Below are positions 18,395 through 25,000 of a DNA stretch of 25,000 bases, one piece after another; positions within the stretch are counted from its first letter, which is position 1, and each line of letters begins with the position of its first letter. Location of the stretch: the NCBI GenBank assembly GCA_963575745.1, contig CAUYUJ010008557.1, positions 1,176,010 to 1,201,009 on the forward strand, in the 5' to 3' direction. Position numbers and translations under genes: made by a program. Origin of the DNA: Prorocentrum cordatum. Lineage: Eukaryota; Sar; Dinophyceae; Prorocentrales; Prorocentraceae. The notes under the pieces are model-generated. The model was not told the DNA's origin and made no database searches. It was given only the letters and a program-made list of their open reading frames with translations.

Positions 18395-19100
18395 TTCGGT
18401 GGCGCCCCCTATGGGGCCACGGAACCCTGTACTTGGTGGGTGAAACGCAGGGCGCAAGGGCTGTGCTGGGTGGTGGCGGACGCATGCGGGCGGTGCCACT
18501 GGGACCTTCCGTGGAGCCCCGCATGGGGCCACGAAACGTTGTATTGGGTGGGTGAAACGAGCGGAGAAATGGCTGGCGGTGCCTTTGGGACCTTCGGTGG
18601 AGCTCCCTATGGGGCCACGAAACGTTGTACTGGGTGGGTGAAACGCAGGGCGCAAGGGCTGTGCTGGGTGGTGGCGGACGCATGCGGGCAGTGCCTCTGG
18701 GACCTTCGGTGGAGCCCCCGATGGGCCACGAAACGGTGTATTGGGTGGGTCAAACGCAGGGAGCAAGGGCCGTGTTGGGTTGTGGCGGACGCATGCGGGC
18801 GGTGCCATTGGGACCTTCCGTGGAGCCCCCTTATGGGGCCACGAAGCGTTGTATTGGGTGGGTGAAACGCAGGGGGCAATGACTGTACTGGGTGGTGGCG
18901 GACGCATGCGGGCGGTGCCACTGGGACCTTCGGTGGAGCTCCCTATGGGGCCGCGAAGCGCTGTACTGGTTGGGTGAAGCGCAGGGAGCAAGGGCTGTGC
19001 TGGGTGGTGGCGAACGCATGCGGGCGGTCCCACTAGGGGCCTCGGTGGAGCTCCCTATGGGGCCACGAAGCGCTGTGCTGGGTGGGTGAAACGCATGGAA
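18395..19100 (+). repeat. 112-bp tandem repeat, seven copies
   Basis: The anchor ATGGGGCCACGAA (or a close variant) occurs at 18411, 18523, 18609, 18721, 18833, 18945 and 19057. The spacing is 112 bases except for one 86-base unit (18523-18609). Each unit contains GTGGGTGAAACGCAGG, GGTGGCGGACGCATGCGGGC and GGGACCTTCGGTGGAGC. Because 112 is not divisible by three, a single frame reads the unit in all three phases, and both strands stay open (for example 18335-19033 minus and 18125-18865 plus). That openness comes from composition; no domain is seen. Confidence 0.93.
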
Positions 19101-19340
19101 GAAGGAGGAGGGAAGGGAGGAGGGGGAGGAGGGGGAGGAGGAGGAGAGGAGAAGAGGAACGCGGGGACCGTCTCTTCAAAACGAACGATGACCCAACACC
19201 TGATGATTGAGAAAAACTACATGGAACCCGTACCCCCCCTCACCCGAAATTCTGACGAATTTCGGGTCTTCGGGTTGGGTTGGTTCGGATGCAACTCCTG
19301 GGAGGTCAACTTCTGTTTTTTGCCCTGGTCCGAGACCCCG
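19101..19340. other. GGA tract and unassigned DNA
   Basis: A GGAGGAGGGGGAGG purine tract (about 19105-19155) is followed by mixed DNA. It ends in an AATTCTGACGAATTTCGGGTC stretch with a small dyad (GAATTTCGGGT near ACCCGAAATTC, about 19230-19270). No gene supported. Confidence 0.45.
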
Positions 19341-19344
19341 CTCA

Positions 19345-19412
19345 ATCCGGCTTAATGCGGCTTAATCCCGCTTAATCCGGTTTAATCCCATTTAATCCCG
19401 CTTAATCCGAGG
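19345..19412 (+). repeat. 10-11-bp repeat (GCTTAATCCG)
   Basis: Seven consecutive units: CTCAATCCGG, CTTAATGCGG, CTTAATCCCG, CTTAATCCGG, TTTAATCCCA, TTTAATCCCG, CTTAATCCGA. One further GGCTTAATC is at 19442. Confidence 0.85.
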
Positions 19413-19742
19413 CCCACTCCGGCATAACAGCCCCCCAATGGGGCTTAATCTTTTTGAAATCCTTCCGACGAAAGCCTCCCAGTATAGTTGCTTCCTAAGG
19501 GTGGGGTGGTTTGGCAGGTCGCCCCAAGGGCCCGCCGCTCTGCTGCGGGGCCTCCGCGCGCGGGTGCCGCCCCACGGAGCTCTTGCCGGCGTCGGCGGGG
19601 GGCCACCGGGCGGCGGCGGGGTGGCCCTCATGGCAGCGGGGAGGGCCGCGGGCGCCGGGGCAGCGGCGGGCTCGCTGCCGCGCGCGCGGGCCTCCCGGGC
19701 GGCGGCGGCTCGGAGGGTCCCGGCCAAATCGGTTAGGCGTGT
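19413..19742. other. GC-rich unassigned region
   Basis: Very GC-rich DNA with GGCGGCGG and GCCGGGG words. All frames are long and Ala/Gly/Arg/Pro-rich on both strands, so none is supported as a gene. Confidence 0.4.
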
Positions 19743-19903
19743 AAGGGTGACCTTTCGCCGGAGTGACCTTCGGTGCGGGCGCCTTGGGGTCCCCCGATCG
19801 CCGAACGTGATGTGATAGTAGCGTCTTGCGCGCCTGTGTTCAGTCACCCCGCGGCCCCCCAAAAGCCGCGCACCAGAGGTCACTCTCTCCCAGGGTCACT
19901 CTT
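19743..19903. repeat. Imperfect palindrome with GTGACC blocks
   Basis: Arms 19743-19795 and 19851-19903 align as inverted copies without gaps at 36 of 53 positions. Each arm carries two GTGACC words, 17 bases apart, and a GGTGCG block. The 55-base centre holds GTGATGTGATAGTAGCG. It could be a foldback element or a DNA site with dyad symmetry. Confidence 0.65.
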
Positions 19904-19982
19904 GCGCGTGGCCGACCAAGGGGGAGAGCGAATGGTGCGGAGAGCGTGCCGCGGCCCACGGTTCTGTCGGGCCGGACGAGGG

Positions 19983-20150
19983 GGGATGGTGGGAAAGGGG
20001 GGTTACGAAATCTGCTGCATGCAGCTGGTTTCGGCTCCACCGAGGGGCCTAGTCCTCGATACTTGGCCGCCTCTGGCGCCGGGAGGCGCCGGGAAAATCA
20101 GCTACGTGAGCTGATTCTCAAACCGCCCCTTTGCTATCCCCCCCTTTCGC
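19983..20150. repeat. Second imperfect palindrome
   Basis: About 19983-20035 and 20085-20150 pair as inverted copies with small gaps (GGGAAAGGGGGG... against ...CCCCCCCTTTC, and CAGCTGGTTT against AATCAGCT). Inside the right arm AATCAGCT (20096-20103) pairs exactly with AGCTGATT (20109-20116). A 16-base direct repeat, GCGGCCCACGGTTCTG, lies on either side (19951-19966, 20165-20180). Confidence 0.55.
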
Positions 20151-20180
20151 TCGGCCCGAGTGCTGCGGCCCACGGTTCTG

Positions 20181-20540
20181 CACGGCTGCAGCCCTCTCGG
20201 GCGCGCCAGCGTGTCCCGGCTTGTGTCACGGTGCCCAGCTTGCGGGGCCCTGGACGGAGTGAGAGGCGCCCCGTGCCCAGGTGGTCGAGAGATGCCGACG
20301 CCTTTCCCCTTCCCTCCGCCGCCGCTGTTTCCTCGGCATCTCGGCGGCGGCAGCCTGGGCGAGAAGTGCCCCGTGGCCGTTGTGGGGTCTCTCGGCCGCC
20401 CACCGCTCTGGGGCGGGCACTGCTACGCGAGTGCTCTTTTTCTTAGGGTAGTGTTTTACCGCTCAGATCAAGCCGTGCGACGCGCTGGGGGGAGCTCGTG
20501 CGACACATGCGGAGGCGCTCGGGAGCTGCCAACAAAAAAA
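20181..20540. other. GC-rich unassigned region
   Basis: A small dyad, GCCGCCGCTG near CGGCGGCGGC (about 20318-20350), is visible. Frames are open on both strands without domains. No gene supported. Confidence 0.4.
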
Positions 20541-21604
20541 CGTCACAAGAGTGGCCCAAGATGGGGCACCCAACAGGCCCCAAGAGGTCCCCAAGAAGCT
20601 CCCCAGAGGGCCGAAGAGGTTCCAAGAGGCCTCCCGACAGGACCCCAAGATGCAAAAGTCAATGTTGTCCCACTGTTGTTTGACGGATGTTCGAGGTTTC
20701 AGCCTTTCGGCATCCCGCCGCTCCAAGACGGCCCAAGAGGTCCCCAAGACCGCTCCAAGATAGCCGACGATGCCTCCAAGAGGGACGAGGGCCCCAACAC
20801 AGTGCCTGAGGCGCCCAAGACGGCCCGAGAGGGACCCAAGACGGCTCCAAGAGGGGCTTAAGAGGGGTACCACGAACCGAACATCCCAGCTTTCCACCCA
20901 GAGAGGCTTTCAGGAAGTCCCAAGAGGCCCTCAATAGGATCCAGGGACCCCAAGACGCTCCCCAGAGGACCGAAGAGGTTCCAAGAGGCCGCCCAATGAG
21001 ACTCCAAGAGGCGCAAATCCGTGTTTTCCCATATTTGTTTGACGGATGTTCGAGGTTTCAGCCTTTCGGCATCCCGACGCTCCAAGACGGCCCAAGAGGT
21101 CCCCAAGACCACTCCAAGATAACCGAAGAGGCCTCCAGGAGGGCCCCAGGACGGCCCACGAGGGTCCCATGACAGTGCCTGAGGCGCCCAAGACGACCTG
21201 AGAGCGCCCCAAGACGGCCCCAAGAGAGGCCCAAGAAGGGAATCGCGAACCCAGCAGCAGAGCCTTCCGCCCTAAGAGGCCCACAGGAGGCCCCAAGAGG
21301 CTCCCAAGTGGTCCGACGTGGCTCCAAAAAGCCTCCAACGAGGCCCCGAAAGGCCCCCAGAAGACGTACACGAGGCCCCAATATAGCCCAACCGTTCCCT
21401 CGATACATCAAAACTGCCTCGAGGAGGCCTCCGCCAGGCTCCCGGATAGCCTCAATGTGGCCCCAGGTGGCCTCAACTCGGGCCTCCACGCAGCTAAGAC
21501 AGCGAACGACGGCTTCAGATTGCAGAACCCAGGAGGCACAACTGTGTCACGCGCCTGTGCTTGACAGAGCTGTCCAAGATGTTCCAGCGCCCCCCCGAAC
21601 CTGG
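20541..21604 (+). repeat. CCAAGAGGCC array 3 with islands
   Basis: Same periodic words and orientation as arrays 1 and 2. Islands at about 20655-20730 and 21015-21090 share TTTGACGGATGTTCGAGG and TTCAGCCTTTCGGCATCCC exactly. From about 21370 the array becomes irregular. It ends at CTAGAACATGAGCGC (21605), the same border as array 1. Confidence 0.88.
20581..21298 (+). repeat. 359-bp tandem duplication within array 3
   Basis: Two successive copies offset by 359 bases (GACGGATGTT at 20682 and 21041). Shared segments include CCGAAGAGGTTCCAAGAGGCC, the island and CAGTGCCTGAGGCGCCCAAG. The similarity is far higher than between arrays, so this is a recent duplication of array plus island. Confidence 0.8.
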
Positions 21605-21640
21605 GCTAGAACATGAGCGCGCGCGAAGCGCGCGCGCGTT
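21605..21640. repeat. Array border with GCGCGCGC hairpin
   Basis: CTAGAACATGAGC is followed by GCGCGCGC (21617-21624), GAA, GCGCGCGC (21628-21635), a perfect eight-base stem of alternating purine/pyrimidine that could adopt Z-form or a cruciform. The equivalent border at 11772-11806 has a decayed version. Confidence 0.75.
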
Positions 21641-21677
21641 GGATCTATTGCAAATGTTTGTATGTACGTATACATGC

Positions 21678-21776
21678 AGAGAGAGAGAGAGAGAGAGAGA
21701 GAGCTAACGAGAGAAAGAGAGAGTGAGAGAGCGAGAGAACAAACAAACAACAGCAATATAGAGAAAGAGAGAGAAG
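21678..21776. repeat. GA microsatellite
   Basis: (GA)n with GAGAGAGCGAGAGAACAAAC and AACAACAGC. It resembles the tract at 10215-10266, and both lie next to CCAAGA arrays. Confidence 0.9.
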
Positions 21777-21917
21777 TTGTCTAGGCGATGGGTCGATTTG
21801 GTGCCAGCAGGCTGCCCAGAGAGCCGACCTCGGGAGGGAAGTCCCGCTCTGGGAGCGACGCCGACGCAGCATCCCGCCTCTTCCCAAGTGAGGAAAACCC
21901 CCCCGGACCCGACAATT

Positions 21918-22000
21918 GGCGTTTACTACACGGCCCTGGGCGTTTACTAAACAGCCCTGCCCTGTTTGGTTCTCTCTTTGGGCGTGTTTACTAAACGACT
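21918..22000 (+). repeat. Three GCGTTTACTA repeats
   Basis: GGCGTTTACTACACGGCCCT, GGGCGTTTACTAAACAGCCC and GGGCGTGTTTACTAAACGAC follow one another. The core GTTTACTAAAC is a perfect dyad around one base. Confidence 0.75.
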
Positions 22001-22147
22001 TTGCGTGTCGGGGTGGTCATTATGGGGGTGGATGTTTCGACCTCTATCTTCCCTCCCCCTCCCTGGCTCTGGGCATCCCTCTCCCCTCCCCGTCTCCGTC
22101 CCCCCTCATCTCTCTCCCCGAGCGGCATTACAGTCAACCAGTATAGT

Positions 22148-22188
22148 AAGGATGGGCATGACCTTTCCAAGGGTACCCTTGCATCCTT
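22148..22188. repeat. Nested palindrome
   Basis: AAGGATG (22148-22154) pairs with CATCCTT (22182-22188) and encloses the perfect 14-base palindrome CAAGGGTACCCTTG (22168-22181). Confidence 0.55.
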
Positions 22189-22338
22189 GTTTCCTCGGTC
22201 CATTCTTCGCCGCTTTCGCTGGCCGCGCCCCGCTCTAAAAGCTTCGAAATGGGCGGCTAAGGCCCCTGCATCTTTAACCCGCATCCTTCCTATACTGGTT
22301 GACTGTATTGAGTCGGGCCTGTCCCTCTTGATGGGCTT

Positions 22339-22467
22339 GTTTCCACCACCACCACCATAAGTTATAGGGGGAGGGTGTCCTCCTCCTCCTCCTCCTCCTC
22401 CTCCTCCTCCTCCTCATACTCGGTCTCCATTTCCCCCTTCCAACTTCTGGTGGTGGTGGTGGAAAAC
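22339..22467. repeat. Foldback around (TCC)n
   Basis: 22339-22363 and 22442-22467 are inverted copies (CCACCACCACCACCA against TGGTGGTGGTGGTGG, plus GTTT and AAGTT on the ends, one mismatch and one extra base). The loop holds a (TCC)n tract from 22378 to about 22414. The short Glu-rich minus-strand frame over it is low complexity. Confidence 0.7.
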
Positions 22468-22469
22468 AC

Positions 22470-23860
22470 GCCCATCACCTCTTCAGGAGGAATATTCTGA
22501 ACTAGTGCAAAAATAGTTTGAGGACGATGTTTTGCTCTGGTTTTGACTCTTCTTGAACTTGTCCAAAATCCGCCCGTGGGGGGACACGCCCGACCTAACG
22601 CCATCCCCGAGATCCTCCACTGGAGAGCACGTAGGCTCCCCTGCAGCCGCTGGACCGCAGACCTGCCATTCCCAGCGCCAACGATGCGGCAGTCCCGGGA
22701 GTAACCTGGCCAGGCGGGCACGGCCACTTTGTCCCATTTCACCGCGTAGTCGTTTCAGGTAATCAAGGGAGTCTTCAAGCCTCCTCGTCGTCCTCCTCCT
22801 CAAATCTTCAAGCCATGGGGTCGTTTTAGGAGTGAGCGGCGTGACATCGAGAGGCCATTTAGTTCGGGGTCGCGTGAGACGTATGGCTGGCAATTCGGAA
22901 CATGCGTCCGTCCCTTATTTCTGAACAAGACCCGTCGGCGCGGCATGTGCTAATCGGTTCACTTCTGATCAAACGCAGACAATGCGGTCGCTTTGGCACC
23001 CAGAAGACGGCTGTTCTGTTTTTATTCACAGCGGAAAACGCAATGATGCTGTGAGACCCCATCGCGAGAAAGCAGGCAGCCCATTGTAGGCGGCGGAAGG
23101 TTCGTGTATTGATGTGTGTGTGTGTGTGCGTGTGAAGCGAAGTGTGGTAGTGGCCCCCGCTAAAGGTTCACCTGACAGTCGTGGACTCGAGGTTCAAGTA
23201 CGACGCCATCTTCGCACTTGGTGCCCGTTTTCTGCAAAGAGAAAGGGGAATGTTGCCAACGCGCATTCATCAGATCCGTCACGACCTCTGAGCTTCAGAT
23301 TTCAGCATCACTTTGTTTTGAATAGACCGATACCTGATGATCGGCGATCGGCGGGTGGCACTATGTCATTTCATTACCTGCCCTGCGTATCGTCACAGGT
23401 TGTGGGAAGGTCGGGCGGGGAACGCGCACGATAAGTGCTTCCAGCTAGTTTTTGTCATTCTGCGCGCCTTGACTCTGCACTCTTTCTTGCCCTGCTCTTC
23501 CGCTCACCCCGTGTCTTTGAAGGCGTAGCACACCGTCAAGGGGTAGTAGACCAGAGGAGTCATCAATAGCAACGTGCTCTTCCTTCTGCCAATGACCTTC
23601 TTCTTGACCATTTGGGCCCAAATATGGGTTGATCCTCCGGTCCCATTTCCCAGATGCCAAGTTCGGTCAGGGCCGTTAGTGGATTCATTTGCGATAGATA
23701 ACAAGGTCGAAGTGGGTTGGCTGGTGACATGTTGAGGATGTCCCAAGCGAGCCGCTGGTCTGGTTTTTTACATCCAAAACGATACATCACAGGGTGCGGG
23801 ACACTTTCTGGCTGAAGCAGTGTCTGCCCTGCGTGCCCGCTCGAAGAAGGTGCACCCAAG
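22470..23860. other. Unassigned region with short open frames
   Basis: Composition is less repetitive than elsewhere, so hidden exons are possible. A (TG)n tract is at about 23113-23135. On the minus strand a frame open across 22483-22893 has no ATG at its end and no recognisable domain. On the minus strand 23508-23746 a basic then hydrophobic peptide is followed by a GTGAGC donor-like site (23502-23507). Neither can be called a gene from sequence alone. Confidence 0.35.
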
Positions 23861-23866
23861 GATTTG

Positions 23867-24165
23867 CCCCCCCCCCCCCCCCCAGACGCCACAGTTGCGA
23901 GGTGTCCGAGCCCCTGGGCCTCCAGAGTGCGACAGGTGCGAGGGTTCTGAGCCTCTGGACCTCCTCGGCTTGAGGAGGAGGTGGAGGAGGACGAGAAGGA
24001 ACAGGAGGGGGAGGAGCAGGATGCGGATACGTAGCAGGAGGAAGAGGAAGACCATGAGGATGATGGGGAGGGAGCAGGAGGAGGAGCAGCAGCAGCAGCA
24101 GGAGGAGCTGCAGAAGCAGGAGGAGGGAGGGAGGGAGGAATGGAGGGAAGAGAGGGGAGGGAGAG
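23867..24165. repeat. Poly-C run and GGA/CAG microsatellite
   Basis: Seventeen C at 23867-23883. A purine-rich tract of GGAGGAGG, GAGGAGCAGCAGCAGCAGCAGG and GGAGGGAGGGAGG follows from about 23970 to 24165. The 266-codon Ser/Cys-rich minus frame across it is a reading of the microsatellite. Confidence 0.88.
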
Positions 24166-24179
24166 GCGGGCCGACGCCG

Positions 24180-24685
24180 CGCCGCGCCACGTCACTGAGC
24201 TGGCCGCGCGCCACGAGACGTAGTTGGACGCCGTGTTGCTTGTTTTCGCGTGCCCAGCTCGCCCAGAGGTCCCTAACATGGCTGCCCCCAGATGAAACAA
24301 CATGGTTGTGCGTGTCCAGGTCGCCATGGGGATTCTAAGATGATGGTCCCAAGCTTGAACCACCTCTTTTCACTTGTCCATGCCACCCAGTAGGGTATCT
24401 AACATTGTGGCCCCGAGTTGCAACGCTGGAACCACGTGCTCAGACGTGACCAGGCCACTCAGACGGGTATCTACCATGGTGGCCCCGAGCCGGAACTACG
24501 TGTTGTCACGCGGCCAGGTCGCCCATAGGGATATCCAGCACGGTGGCACTGAGCTGGAACCCGTGTTTTCATGTGTCCAGGCTACCCAGAGGGGCATCTA
24601 AAACATGGTGGTACCGAGTGGGAGCCACGTGTTTTTTACGCGTGCGGACCACTCACAGGGGGGTATCTAACGTGTGGCCGTCTGG
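24180..24685 (+). repeat. ~64-bp degenerate tandem repeat
   Basis: Seven or so units with the pattern CCAGGTCGCCCA, GGGGTATCTAACATGGTGG, CCCCGAGCTGGAACCACGTG and TTTTCACGTGT. Units start near 24252, 24317, 24379, 24451, 24515, 24578 and 24646, with spacing 62-72 bases. A partial unit (GAGCTGGCCGCGCGCCACG) precedes them. ACGTG-type words recur in each unit. Open frames over it have no domain. Confidence 0.85.
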
Positions 24686-25000
24686 GGCCCCCCCCAGCGT
24701 GGAGGCCCACAAGAGCCAGACACACTCAACACATCCACGGCAGATGCGTAATGTCCTGACACAGTTTCTTCGTCGTTATCGTCGGTGTTTCAGCCCGCCC
24801 CTTCTCGATGCATTTCGCCTCGGTTTGGCTTCTCCCTTATCACTCCGCCCTGTGGCGAAACATTATCTTTTCATAAGGATCCGACTGAAATGAGCTGTTG
24901 CCGAGCATTGCGCCCAGGCAGCTCGAGCTTGGGGCCCAGCTCAGTCCTGTCAGGATTCGGATGTTTGGGAAGATTTTATCCACGACGCAACAGAGCACTG
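24686..25000. other. Unassigned right end
   Basis: Mixed DNA without visible repeats or recognisable coding content. A gene may begin or end beyond the window. Confidence 0.35.

Noticed and set aside
18335-19033. 232-codon minus-strand frame rich in Pro, His and Ala
   Set aside because: It reads a 112-bp repeat in all three phases; openness follows from the repeat's composition.
23563-24363. 266-codon minus-strand frame, Ser/Cys rich
   Set aside because: Its middle is a reading of the GGA/CAG microsatellite and its ends differ in composition; there is no domain.

Overview
This window looks like nuclear DNA of a repeat-rich eukaryote, most likely a dinoflagellate. The reasons are one compact, intron-free, GC-rich helicase gene in about 25 kb, very many unrelated repeat families packed side by side, and a sequence just upstream of that gene that resembles a mutated dinoflagellate trans-spliced leader. 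The taxonomic call is an inference; no rRNA, tRNA or organelle gene is visible.

Layout. 1-2395: unassigned DNA, two short foldback (inverted-repeat) elements (775-1002, 1062-1170), a degenerate CCAAGA-type array and a GAG microsatellite. 2396-10005: a head-to-tail array of about five diverged copies (A-E) of a repeat whose least altered copy is about 1.3 kb. Copy B carries a 14-bp minisatellite and a large GAC-triplet expansion; a 1.1-kb block of other tandem repeats lies between B and C; copy C is interrupted by a 433-bp TA-flanked transposon-like insertion whose empty site can be read from copies A and D. 10008-10400: TA/GA microsatellites. 10430-11775: the first of three clear arrays of an about 11-bp CCAAGAGGCC-like repeat with embedded AT-richer islands. 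11806-15122: a 2.8-kb segment bounded by perfect 22-bp inverted repeats next to TA tracts, holding a 224-233-bp repeat array with an internal inversion and a foldback element. 15240-16390: second CCAAGA array. 16391-16417: spliced-leader-like sequence. 16452-18230: a Pif1-family DNA helicase gene. 18395-19100: a 112-bp tandem repeat. 19350-20500: short decamer repeats and two imperfect palindromes. 20540-21600: third CCAAGA array, including a 359-bp tandem duplication. 21605-25000: microsatellites, a small foldback, an about 64-bp minisatellite (24180-24685) and stretches with no supportable gene.

The only gene supported with confidence is the Pif1-like helicase. It has the ordered SF1B helicase motifs from Walker A to the final arginine-finger motif, including the Pif1 signature region. 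The single exon and the leader-like sequence 35 bases before the chosen ATG suggest it could be a retroposed mRNA copy. Almost all other long open frames are low-complexity readings of repeats. The main interest is structural: several dyad or foldback families, a transposon insertion with a readable empty site, an inversion inside a tandem array, and array borders that recur at distant places.
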